Shown here one piece after another: positions 17,540 through 24,622 of a stretch of DNA of 25,707 nt. Origin of the DNA: an uncultured Rhodospirillaceae bacterium (GTDB lineage: Bacteria > Pseudomonadota > Alphaproteobacteria > Rhodospirillales > UBA2165); assembly GCA_913041095.1 (NCBI GenBank), contig CAJWIB010000004.1:1-25707 (forward strand), given 5' to 3'. The position numbers and the translations under genes are program-made. The notes beneath the pieces are model-generated. The model was not told where the DNA came from. It did no database searches and saw only the letters and a list, made by a program, of their open reading frames with translations. How positions within the stretch are numbered: the stretch's first letter is position 1; each line of letters starts with the position of its first letter.

Positions 17540-18481
17540 ATGTCAAAAGAACGTATTGAAGGATCATTTGTTGCCTTGATCACGCCGTTTAACAAAGACG
17601 GATCGATTGATTTTGAGGGCTTCCGGACGCTGTTGGATTTTCATGAGAATAACAGCACCAGCGCAGTTCTGATTATGGGCTCAACTGGCGAGGTCTCTAT
17701 GCTAAGCCCTGAGGAACGTCACCAAATCGTGTCAAAAACTCTAAAACACAAAACCGGTAAGATGCTTTTTTATTACGGCTGCACCGGCCCGCATACCCAA
17801 GCAACTATTGATTATGTAGCCCATGCCGCCAAGGAAGGTGCCGACGGTGCCATTATCGCTGCCCCGGCCTATATCTGCGCCTCCAACGAAGATATCGTGC
17901 AGTATTTTCTGGAAATCGCCGATGCCAGCGATATTCCGATTGGCATTTACAACAACCCGCCGCGAGTGAAAACCGATCTGACGACGGCTGATATCGTCCG
18001 TCTTGCTGAACATCCCAACATCGTCGTCAATAAGGAATCGACGACCCGGGTCGGCCAGGTCGCTCAACTGTGCGCAGCCAAGCCGGATCTGTCGCTGATG
18101 TGTTGCTGTTCCCCCAACCTCGGCCTGGTGGTGCCGTTAATGGCCCTCGGCGGACATGGCACGGCAAATATGACAGGCAATATTATCCCGCAGGAAATGG
18201 CCGTTATTTCCAAACCCTGGCGAGATGACGGTGATGCTTTTAACTGCCGCGAGACTTGGCTTAAAAACTTACCGATGCTGCATTTCGCCTATTCAGAGAC
18301 TAATCCGGTGGCGGTAAAATCCCTGATGCAAGCTATCGGCATGCCGGCCGGTGCCCTCAGGCGTCCACTGCGGCCCTTGTACCCTCAGGCCCTGCAGGTT
18401 GGCTTAGATATTGTCCGTAACCTAGAGCTTGATAAAAAATACGGCTATTCGCTGAAACCGGTTCTGGCGGCAGCGGAATAA
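17540..18481 (+). CDS. DapA-family (dihydrodipicolinate synthase/N-acetylneuraminate lyase superfamily) aldolase or lyase
   Basis: 313 residues, ATG after GGGAG (about 10 bases). Superfamily motifs are MGSTGEVSML (46-55, pyruvate carboxylate site), GIYNNPPR (135-142, catalytic Tyr137) and VVNKEST (162-168, Schiff-base Lys165). This is a class I aldolase forming an imine with pyruvate or a similar keto acid. The family includes DapA for lysine synthesis, but also hydratase-aldolases of aromatic degradation and sugar-acid enzymes. Here it stands among catabolic genes rather than lysine genes, which favours a catabolic aldolase or hydratase (inference). The C-terminal SETNPVAVKSLMQAIGMPAGALRRPL resembles DapA itself, so a DapA role is not excluded. 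Confidence 0.88.
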   Translation: MSKERIEGSFVALITPFNKDGSIDFEGFRTLLDFHENNSTSAVLIMGSTGEVSMLSPEERHQIVSKTLKHKTGKMLFYYGCTGPHTQATIDYVAHAAKEGADGAIIAAPAYICASNEDIVQYFLEIADASDIPIGIYNNPPRVKTDLTTADIVRLAEHPNIVVNKESTTRVGQVAQLCAAKPDLSLMCCCSPNLGLVVPLMALGGHGTANMTGNIIPQEMAVISKPWRDDGDAFNCRETWLKNLPMLHFAYSETNPVAVKSLMQAIGMPAGALRRPLRPLYPQALQVGLDIVRNLELDKKYGYSLKPVLAAAE

Positions 18482-19045
18482 GAGAGCTCAACTGCAAACT
18501 TTTTCTAAATTCGGATATTCGACTAGATATTCTTCAGGTAACCCAAACCAAGCCAACACCCTAGTCATTTCCCAGAAAGGCTTCCTTTCTACGTGAGAGC
18601 CAAATTGTGAAGAAACTGACCAACGGTGGGCAAAGCCAAAATCTTTCACACTGCCAACCACCCAAGAGAATTGGCACCCATTTGTTAAAAAAATTCCCGA
18701 TTTTTCCTGTTTTTAGCTTCGTTTTTGAAATGGCTGACAAAAACGCAGTTAATATCGGTATCAATCAAGTAATCGCAGGTCATGTAAACAAAACCCAAAT
18801 TTCCCAAGCACCTGAAATTTCACAGCTGTAATATAACCAATTATATAAGGGTATGCAGAAAATAAATTTCCAGCGCTTATTTTGTATACAGGATTGTCAA
18901 ATTAACATTGAAGCTATTAATGCCGGCAATTTGGTTAGAATGATAATTAACTGCCAAAGGTAATTGAGGATGGCTTTTGATGCGGCAAAAATTATGTATA
19001 ATTGCTGCTGGTAAAAAATACATTTTAACGAGGGAGGTGGTGAGT
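18482..19045 (+). other. intergenic region, 564 bases, no convincing gene
   Basis: The stretch is AT-rich and stop-dense. Short open frames on either strand (for example 18561-18764 minus and 18607-18831 plus) have odd composition and no ribosome site. A 7-base-pair hairpin, AGAAAGG (18574-18580) with CCTTTCT (18584-18590), has no T-run behind it. TTTGTATACAGGA at about 18881-18893 looks like a GntR/FCD-type half operator. The region must also hold the promoter of the sulfotransferase operon. Confidence 0.5.
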
Positions 19046-19666
19046 ATGGGTCTAGCAGTGATTGGTGCCGGTTTCGGCCGCACCGGAACAGAGTCGATGA
19101 AGACTGCCCTCGAAATTCTTGGGCTCGGTCCGTGTCAGCATATGAAAGTCCTCTTGGCGGACCCAAAGCAAGAGGCTTATTGGCGCAAAGTCCTGCAGGA
19201 TGAACAACAAGGCAAACTGCCAAACTGGGATGAAGCATATGCCGAGTATAACTCCGGTGTCGATTGGCCGACTGCTTATTACTGGCGCCAGCTCGCTGAC
19301 TATTATCCGAACGCTAAAATCCTGCTCACTCTCCGGGACGCTGACAGCTGGTACGAAAGTACTGCGAATACCATATTGAAAGTTGTTAAAAAATTATCTG
19401 ATCCGGAGTCGATTGGCCTCAAGATGATCAGTGAAGGTGTTTTTCACAACCGTCTCGAAGACCGCGACTACACCATCGCTCTCTATGAAAAACACAATGC
19501 CGAAGTCCGCGCGGCGTTTCCGCCGGAGCGCCTGCTGGAATACAACTTGGGCGACGGTTGGGAGCCGCTGTGCAAGTTCCTGGAATTACCAGTGCCTGAT
19601 GAATCCTACCCGCAAAGTAATGCTAGTGACGAATTTCACGAATTTTTTGACCAAAGAGTTAACTAA
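19046..19666 (+). CDS. sulfotransferase family protein
   Basis: 206 residues. I choose ATG 19046 because GGGAGGTGG lies 5 bases before it; an upstream ATG at 18977 would add 23 unrelated residues. The N-terminal GAGFGRTGTESMKTALEILG is the 5'-phosphosulfate loop of PAPS-dependent sulfotransferases, and ILLTLRDADSWYESTANTI (about 97-115) is the 3'-phosphate motif. LGDGWEPLCKFLELPVPDESYP near the end is the typical C-terminal cap. It resembles the small bacterial Sulfotransfer_4-like group, whose acceptors are mostly unknown. It is the first gene of an operon with the reductive dehalogenase homologue 12 bases downstream. A role in sulfating a hydroxylated aromatic is conceivable but unproven. 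Confidence 0.87.
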   Translation: MGLAVIGAGFGRTGTESMKTALEILGLGPCQHMKVLLADPKQEAYWRKVLQDEQQGKLPNWDEAYAEYNSGVDWPTAYYWRQLADYYPNAKILLTLRDADSWYESTANTILKVVKKLSDPESIGLKMISEGVFHNRLEDRDYTIALYEKHNAEVRAAFPPERLLEYNLGDGWEPLCKFLELPVPDESYPQSNASDEFHEFFDQRVN

Positions 19667-19678
19667 TGGAGAACGGTC

Positions 19679-20947
19679 TTGAACCAGTATCCGAGTAACG
19701 AACCTGTCCGGCTAACGCAGGAAAATCAGCCAAGTAGCGAAGGACCATACAGCGATATCGGCGAATTGCATCGTGATGACGATGAATTTTGCGGCATTGA
19801 AATTCTCGAAAATTTTGAACGCTTTAATCAAGCCAACGATATTTACACCCGCGGCCAATGGGATTCCCGGATCAGATCGGAAAAAGTTCTCGATTGGTTC
19901 AAAGGTATGTTCAGGCCCGGCATTGGCGTCAAGAAAAGCGAAGGGTATCAAGCTCGCGATTTCGCCCTAAAGAACGCTGGTTGGATGGCTACAAATCTCA
20001 TTATCCAGCGTAATCTTCATGCCGACCGGACCGATGGCTTTCTCGATTATATTGAAGAGTTTTGCTCGCCCAATCCGGAGAAAATGGAAATTGAATCGGT
20101 TGAGCAAATGACGGCCGAAGTTAAACATGCCTGCCTGACATTTGGTGCCAGCGATGCCGGCATCACCGCCTACGACCCACGTTGGCATTATACCAGCAGT
20201 TTCTCGACTAAAACTTTGTCGGAAAAAGAGTACAGGATACCGGAAGATCTGCCAAACGTGATCGTGGTGCTGACTGAAATGGATCACGATGTCATCCGCA
20301 CTTACCCGTCGGCAACAGCTGGGGTCACGGTCGGTAACGGCTATTCTCATGATTGTGCGATGACGCTTTCGATAGCAACTTATATTCAGAATATGGGGTA
20401 TCGCGCCGTGGCGACGGTCAACGATACCTCCCAGTGCATTCCCTACGCGATTCAGGCCGGCTTGGGTGAATATGGGCGTAGTGGTATGCTGATCCATCCC
20501 AAGTTTGGCCCGCGGATGAGGATTGGCCGTATCCATACGGATCTACCGCTCAATCACGATAAACCGATGCGATTTGGCGTGCGCGAGTTTTGCGAAGTGT
20601 GCCGGCGCTGTTCCGATGGCTGTCCACCAGGTGCGATCCCGGACGGTCCGCCCCAGGAAGAGATTATTAATCAGTCGAATATTGTCGGTATCAGGAAATG
20701 GACAGTTGATGCTGAAAAATGTTTCAAATTCTGGGTCAATCAGGGAACCGAGTGCGGCGTTTGTATGCGGGATTGTCCCTATAACAAAAACCCGGCCAAC
20801 TGGGTGATCCAAAGGTACCATCAAATGTGGCTGAAACTGGCGGCCTCGCCGTTCAAAAAGCTCGCTCTGTGGCTGGACATCAAACTTGGTTTCGGCGGCC
20901 GCTTGCGCCCCAACGACTATTGGGCAACTAAACTGCGCAAATCATAG
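19679..20947 (+). CDS. cytosolic reductive dehalogenase homologue (RdhA-like, two 4Fe-4S clusters)
   Basis: 422 residues from a TTG start, with GGAG 7 bases upstream. LPNVIVVLTEMDHDVIRTYPSA, GNGYSHDCAM, NDTSQCIPYAIQAGLGEYGR and HPKFGPRMRIGRIHTDLPL follow the cobamide-binding core of reductive dehalogenases. Tyr222, Asn248 and Arg281 have the same spacing (26 and 33) as the catalytic Tyr246, Asn272 and Arg305 that I recall from PceA. The 4Fe-4S motifs are CEVCRRCSDGCP (Cys305, 308, 311, 315) and Cys348 with CGVCMRDCPYNK (Cys359, 362, 366). No Tat signal, no RdhB anchor gene and no fused flavin/ferredoxin reductase domain are present, unlike respiratory RdhA or the aerobic NpRdhA type. It would remove halogens, or another leaving group, with a cobamide cofactor. 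The electron donor is unknown. QueG is a distant alternative and fits less well. Confidence 0.83.
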   Translation: MNQYPSNEPVRLTQENQPSSEGPYSDIGELHRDDDEFCGIEILENFERFNQANDIYTRGQWDSRIRSEKVLDWFKGMFRPGIGVKKSEGYQARDFALKNAGWMATNLIIQRNLHADRTDGFLDYIEEFCSPNPEKMEIESVEQMTAEVKHACLTFGASDAGITAYDPRWHYTSSFSTKTLSEKEYRIPEDLPNVIVVLTEMDHDVIRTYPSATAGVTVGNGYSHDCAMTLSIATYIQNMGYRAVATVNDTSQCIPYAIQAGLGEYGRSGMLIHPKFGPRMRIGRIHTDLPLNHDKPMRFGVREFCEVCRRCSDGCPPGAIPDGPPQEEIINQSNIVGIRKWTVDAEKCFKFWVNQGTECGVCMRDCPYNKNPANWVIQRYHQMWLKLAASPFKKLALWLDIKLGFGGRLRPNDYWATKLRKS

Positions 20948-20971
20948 TCAATTGGCTTAAAGCGGGGGAAC

Positions 20972-22507
20972 ATGGATAAGCGCACATTTGGACAAGTTCT
21001 GAGCGGCAATATTACCCATCATGGCAATCGGGTGGCAATCATTGAGGGTGAGACGAGCTGGACTTACGCCGAATTTGGCGAACGCGTTTATAAACTGGCG
21101 ACACTGCTGGCTGGGCTTGGCTTGGCACCGGGTGACCGCTTTGCCATTCAGGTAAAAAACAGCCGGGCTTTTGAAGAATTGCGTTGGGCAGGTTTTGTCA
21201 GCGGCGTTGTGCCCGTAGCGATCAATTGGCGGCTGGCCCCGCCTGAGATTAAGCATGTGCTTGAAGATTCCGCCGTCGAAATTATTTTTATTGATGAAGA
21301 ATTTACCGGCGTTTTCGACAACCCAGAACTAAACCAATGGCAGGAAGGTCTCCAACCCATCGGGCCCGCATTAGACACCCAAATAGAGCAGGCTCAGACG
21401 GCTAAAATAGTTCCAGATATTAGCCCCGACGATGATGCCATGCTGTTCTACACCGGCGGCACCACCGGGCGCAGCAAAGGAGTCCGACTGAGCCATTGGA
21501 ACATCATCTCCTGTGGTCTGGCCTTCGGTTTGAGCGTCGGGGCCAGAGCGGATGACGTCTACCTCCACGTTGCGCCGATGTTTCACTCTGCTGACCTTAT
21601 CGGCACAGCTTGGTTTCTAAATGGTGCCACGCATTGTTATTTGCCGGCCTTTTCACCCGCCGGATTTTTACAATGTATTGCCGACAATCAGGTGAGCGTC
21701 ACGGTAACCGTGCCAGCTATGCTGATGGCTGTCGTCGGTAGCGTGAAAGTAACAGATTTCGATATCACCTCTTTACGCGTGCTGATGTATGGCGCCTCGC
21801 CAATGGCCTTTGAATGGACCGAGCGGGTTGCCGCAGCCTTTCCCGATACCGATTTTCTAAACTGCTATGGTCTGACCGAAACCGCGCCGGATTTAACCAT
21901 TTTTGATGCCGATGAGTTTCGCGCCGCGATCGAAAGCGGCGAGCGCAACGGTATTGTCACCTCGGTCGGAAAACCCAATGTACTGATCGATTTGCGGGTT
22001 GTTGGTAACGATGACAAAGATGTAGCGCCGGGTGAAGTTGGCGAGCTGTGGGCACGCGGCCCCAACATCATGAAGGGTTATCTCAACCTGCCTAAGGAGA
22101 CCAGCGCCGCCATAAGTGATGGCTGGCTGCACACCGGTGATATGGCCCGGATTGATGAAAAGGGTTATGTCTATCTCTTGGACCGCCTGAAAGATCTGGT
22201 CATCACCGGTGGTGAGAACGTCTATTCTTCGGAAGTTGAAGCCACACTGCACCGTCATCCGGCAGTCAGCGAGGCAGCGGTCATCGGCCTTCCCGATGAT
22301 AAGCTCGGCGAAGCGTTGTTTGCAGTTATTGTTCTGCGCTCGGATGCGGAGGCCCCAGCAAAGATTACCGACGAAGACCTCATCACCCATTGCCGGGATT
22401 TAATCGGTGGCTACAAAATTCCCCGGCAATACGCTTTTACCGATGCCCTGCCCAAAAGCGCGCTAGGCAAAGTTTTAAAAGCAGACCTCAGAGAGCAATA
22501 CTCGTAA
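20972..22507 (+). CDS. acyl-CoA synthetase (AMP-forming, ANL superfamily)
   Basis: 511 residues, ATG after AGCGGGGG, 24 bases behind the dehalogenase homologue. ANL motifs in order are FYTGGTTGRSKGVRLSH (159-175, phosphate loop), MYGASPM (about 269), YGLTETAP (about 298-305), GWLHTGDMARID (A7), DRLKDLVITGGENVYSSEVE (hinge) and LPKSALGKVLK (catalytic Lys near 502). It activates a carboxylic acid to its CoA thioester via an acyl-adenylate. The family spans fatty, cinnamic and benzoic acid ligases, and the exact substrate cannot be read. As the last gene of the sulfotransferase-dehalogenase operon it likely loads a product of that pathway onto CoA for the acyl-CoA dehydrogenase upstream (inference). 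Confidence 0.92.
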   Translation: MDKRTFGQVLSGNITHHGNRVAIIEGETSWTYAEFGERVYKLATLLAGLGLAPGDRFAIQVKNSRAFEELRWAGFVSGVVPVAINWRLAPPEIKHVLEDSAVEIIFIDEEFTGVFDNPELNQWQEGLQPIGPALDTQIEQAQTAKIVPDISPDDDAMLFYTGGTTGRSKGVRLSHWNIISCGLAFGLSVGARADDVYLHVAPMFHSADLIGTAWFLNGATHCYLPAFSPAGFLQCIADNQVSVTVTVPAMLMAVVGSVKVTDFDITSLRVLMYGASPMAFEWTERVAAAFPDTDFLNCYGLTETAPDLTIFDADEFRAAIESGERNGIVTSVGKPNVLIDLRVVGNDDKDVAPGEVGELWARGPNIMKGYLNLPKETSAAISDGWLHTGDMARIDEKGYVYLLDRLKDLVITGGENVYSSEVEATLHRHPAVSEAAVIGLPDDKLGEALFAVIVLRSDAEAPAKITDEDLITHCRDLIGGYKIPRQYAFTDALPKSALGKVLKADLREQYS

Positions 22508-22563
22508 CCTGTTCTACTCAACACCCTTTGTATTTCTTACGGACACACTCACGGGAACGATTA

Positions 22564-22701
22564 TCAGTTACGCGAATCATAAAGGGTATCCATCGCCTCA
22601 GAGATATCACGCGACGGGTTATCGCGGCACCAAGAAGCAACCCACGACGCAACTTCAGAAAACTTCATTTTTAAGTAATCTTCTTTACCTGTAATCTTCA
22701 T
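22564..22701 (-). CDS. possible small protein of 45 residues
   Basis: ATG 22701-22699 opens MKITGKEDYLKMKFSEVASW and runs to TGA 22566-22564. A weak AGG lies just before the start. The residue mix (Trp, Asp, Ser, Arg, a helix-like pattern) looks protein-like, unlike most short frames here, and a second in-frame ATG lies 11 codons in. I recognise no family. It lies between the acyl-CoA ligase and the tRNA-linked element in AT-rich DNA, so it may be a leftover of mobile DNA. Confidence 0.35.
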   Translation of the reverse strand: MKITGKEDYLKMKFSEVASWVASWCRDNPSRDISEAMDTLYDSRN

Positions 22702-22728
22702 TACCTATCGTCATTTCATTCATCCCAG

Positions 22729-22782
22729 TAATATATCCAACATCTGCTGCGTTAGTACTTGGCTGGATGATGGGATATATTA
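22729..22782. repeat. long imperfect inverted repeat
   Basis: TAATATATCC (22729-22738) and GGATATATTA (22773-22782) are perfect arms. Inside them CATC (22741-22744) can pair with GATG (22766-22769), leaving a loop of about 21 bases. It lies just upstream (minus sense) of the small open frame and just before a strong plus-strand terminator. Confidence 0.6.
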
Positions 22783-22786
22783 TGAT

Positions 22787-22825
22787 AAGAGGGCCCTCTT
22801 GGTTCTTACTCACCAAGGGGGTTTT
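22787..22825 (+). terminator. rho-independent terminator overlapping a 14-base palindrome
   Basis: CCCTCTTGGT (22794-22803) pairs with ACCAAGGGGG (22812-22821), 10 pairs with one G-U, around an 8-base loop, followed by TTTT and CTTGT. Its left arm is also half of the perfect palindrome AAGAGGGCCCTCTT (22787-22800). It is about 285 bases after the acyl-CoA ligase stop. It could end that operon's long 3' tail or a short RNA that starts after the ligase. Confidence 0.75.
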
Positions 22826-22905
22826 CTTGTATTTAAGATAAACTCTCCCTTAGAGTCACCGAACTACCTTTAGAACACCGTATAAGTCGTTATGGACACT
22901 TTTTG

Positions 22906-22928
22906 AGGTGGCGATCCCGACAGGATTC
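22906..22928. repeat. displaced copy of the tRNA-Arg 3' end (att remnant)
   Basis: AGGTGGcGAtCCCGACAGGATTC matches 24465-24487, the 3' end of the tRNA gene with its CCA and a few bases beyond, at 21 of 23 positions. Weaker similarity goes on to about 22950. This is what integration into the 3' part of a tRNA gene leaves at the distal end. Confidence 0.75.
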
Positions 22929-23082
22929 CGCTAATCTAAGGATAACAGCCACTTAGACTAAATTTTAACAATTAAACTTCCCCATATCTACCATTGTTTC
23001 CTTTTTAAGTGACAAACGACTGAAGAGAAGACATTGACAGATATCACAGCAAACGAGTCTAAGACGAGCAAACTAAGTCCAA

Positions 23083-24111
23083 CTAAAGATTGTTCTGAAA
23101 AAACTGCACAGTAAAATCAAGAGTTTTTTTAGCAGTCTCTTTAGTGCCTCCCGAAGTCACCCCTTTTTTACCGCATTGTTGGACCAGCGTTTTAATAGTC
23201 TTACTCCATCCTCCGTCCCGGCTCGATATGCCGTACTTATCGACGGATATATGTCCGTCGTCATCAAAGGTAGACCAGCCGCATTCACCAAAGGTCCATG
23301 AGTTCGGGTATCTCTTAAGTCCGCCCGCATTAATGAAGCCATGATGCACGCCATCCAAGACAGTTATTTCTATATCCCAACCTTGTGTTTTTTTTGTTTT
23401 GACATTCTCGATACAATATTTCGCGGGCGTATAATCGTCGGCACCAGCTACTAGAAGGTGAACTTTTGTTTTAGTTGGCACGCTGTATTTAAAGTTGGAT
23501 TGGCATGAAGGATAGACAGGTAAAGACGCCTTGTAGACATGCCCATTTCCAAGCTTTTCAGCTAGTTTCTTCTCAACTGAATCTCGAGCAATGATACCGC
23601 CAAATGAGTATCCGGTAATTCCAATCCGTTTGGCATCTACGCAGCTAATGCTTTGAAGGTATCTAAACGCGGAAAAGGTGTCGAAAAGTCTGGTGGCTTT
23701 GGACAGCCTAGATTGGTCACTAGCAGTGCCAGTCATTCCACGCGGAGATAAAGAGTCAGGTACAAGCGCAATAACACCAATCTCGTTTAAAGCCATTGAA
23801 AGTTCTCTATACCAGGGCTTCTTTGGATTTCCGGAGCCATGCTGAATAATGACAGCAGGCATTTTTTCTGTACCACACTTTTTAGGGATGTAGAGTTTTC
23901 CTGTTATAATTTGGGTTTCTGGCTTTTTACCTGAGATGATATCGTGATAGCCATTTAGATTATTTCCAGAGTAAATTTCTACTTGATTTTCCCCAGGTGA
24001 CAATATTTCCGGCTGATTTGTGTTGGTTGTAGTTTGACAGCCAACAATCGATAAGCTCGCTATTCCCAGAAAGCCAATCACTTTCGGTCTGACTATAAAT
24101 TTCTCTATCAT
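23083..24111 (-). CDS. dienelactone-hydrolase-family lipoprotein
   Basis: 342 residues, ATG with AGAGGGA 5 bases upstream. The N-terminus ends in a lipobox (LSIVGC, Cys25), so it is a secreted lipoprotein. The alpha/beta hydrolase core shows VIIQHGSGNPKKPW (oxyanion region), GYSFGG (nucleophile Ser169, where true dienelactone hydrolases have Cys), VAGADDYTPA (Asp226 or Asp225) and HHGF (His257). The C-terminal part has several Cys and Gly/Lys-rich stretches. It probably hydrolyses an ester or lactone at the cell envelope; the substrate is unknown. Its codon use is visibly AT-richer than the central operons and it is the only intact gene in the tRNA-linked element, so it looks acquired. Confidence 0.85.
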   Translation of the reverse strand: MIEKFIVRPKVIGFLGIASLSIVGCQTTTNTNQPEILSPGENQVEIYSGNNLNGYHDIISGKKPETQIITGKLYIPKKCGTEKMPAVIIQHGSGNPKKPWYRELSMALNEIGVIALVPDSLSPRGMTGTASDQSRLSKATRLFDTFSAFRYLQSISCVDAKRIGITGYSFGGIIARDSVEKKLAEKLGNGHVYKASLPVYPSCQSNFKYSVPTKTKVHLLVAGADDYTPAKYCIENVKTKKTQGWDIEITVLDGVHHGFINAGGLKRYPNSWTFGECGWSTFDDDGHISVDKYGISSRDGGWSKTIKTLVQQCGKKGVTSGGTKETAKKTLDFTVQFFQNNL

Positions 24112-24187
24112 TAGTTCCCTCTATTTTTCTAAACTCAAGACTTATCCCCTCTCAATCAGAATATACATAAAATTCTATTCCCAATAG

Positions 24188-24420
24188 TCAGTTAAGGCAA
24201 AAAAAAGGCTCAATTGCCAGACTGGTGTGTACCCCCACGGCATCAGGAAGGGTACGGCGACTATTGCTAGAAAAGGAGGAGCCACAACTGGCAAACTTAG
24301 AGCATTTTTGGGTGGCAGAGTGACAAAATGGCTAATCATTATACGAAAAAAGCGTATAATGGAGAGATGGCCAAGCCCGTTGTGGGATTTATGGATTACA
24401 AGAAAACAACTAAAAAGTGA
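24188..24420 (+). pseudogene. C-terminal remnant of a tyrosine recombinase (phage-type integrase), frameshifted
   Basis: One frame (24188 to about 24303) gives AKKRLNCQTGVYPHGIRKGT and then ATIARKGGATTGKLRA, which fits the H-x-x-R box region of integrases (HGIRK). From about 24304 the adjacent frame continues IFGWQSDKMANHYTKKAYNG to TGA 24418-24420, containing the nucleophile Tyr in HYTKKA. One lost base near 24302-24305 joins the two into the usual LRAIFGW sequence. The N-terminal catalytic part (first Arg box, arm-binding domain) is absent, with TAG at 24185-24187 just upstream. The gene reads toward the tRNA 47 bases away, as expected for the integrase that used that site. Confidence 0.8.
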
Positions 24421-24467
24421 CTAGCAAAGTGTTAAGCAATTGAAAATATGAGGAAATATTAGGAAGG

Positions 24468-24544
24468 TGGTGACCCCGACAGGATTCGAACCTGTGACCT
24501 GCTGATTAGGAATCAGCCGCTCTATCCGACTGAGCTACGGGGCC
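24468..24544 (-). tRNA. tRNA-Arg (anticodon CCT)
   Basis: On the minus strand GGCCCCG pairs with CGGGGTC as acceptor stem, followed by discriminator A and an encoded CCA (24470-24468). The D arm (AGCTCAGTCGGATAGAGC), anticodon stem GCTGA/TCAGC with loop TTCCTAA, and T arm with GGTTCGAATCC are intact. The anticodon CCT reads AGG. The 3' end borders the integrase remnant, marking it as an integration site. Confidence 0.96.
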
Positions 24545-24622
24545 ACTTTTCACCTCACTTTTGATATATCACCTAGACCCAAAATAACAAGAAATACACC
24601 TTAACCACCACTAGGGTATATC

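Larger units (their letters stand above)
22508..23082. other. AT-rich intergenic region, 575 bases
   Basis: Apart from the small minus-strand frame, the inverted repeat, the terminator and the tRNA 3'-end copy listed separately, I see no gene here. The base composition falls clearly below that of the operon to the left, and stops are frequent in all frames from 22830 on. It is the left junction of the tRNA-associated element. Confidence 0.5.
22906..24544. mobile_element. small decayed integrative element at tRNA-Arg(CCT)
   Basis: The canonical layout is present: an intact tRNA gene on the right with its 3' end facing inward, a frameshifted tyrosine-recombinase remnant next to it, one cargo gene, and on the left a displaced copy of the tRNA 3' end. 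The copies start 1559 bases apart. The interior is AT-richer than the chromosome on the left. The element is too short and too broken to move by itself. It could be the residue of a larger island after deletion. Confidence 0.75.

Noticed and set aside
18574..18590. Terminator after the DapA-family gene
   Set aside because: The 7-base-pair hairpin AGAAAGG/CCTTTCT has a 3-base loop but no following T-run and lies about 90 bases after the stop.
18561..18831. Small open frames on both strands in the gap after the DapA-family gene
   Set aside because: They overlap each other on opposite strands, have no ribosome sites and odd composition, and match no family I know.
18977..19045. Longer start for the sulfotransferase
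   Set aside because: The 23 extra residues have no family similarity, whereas ATG 19046 has a near-ideal ribosome site and begins right before the phosphosulfate loop.
19679..20947. Epoxyqueuosine reductase (QueG)
   Set aside because: The protein shares the cobamide/4Fe-4S theme, but the EMDHD, NDTSQCIPYAI, GPRMRIGRIHTDLPL and second-cluster sequences follow reductive dehalogenases more closely, and no queuosine gene is nearby.
24227..24424. A 65-residue intact small protein
   Set aside because: Only its first half fits a protein family; the frame then leaves the integrase sequence, which continues in the adjacent frame. It is part of a frameshifted remnant.
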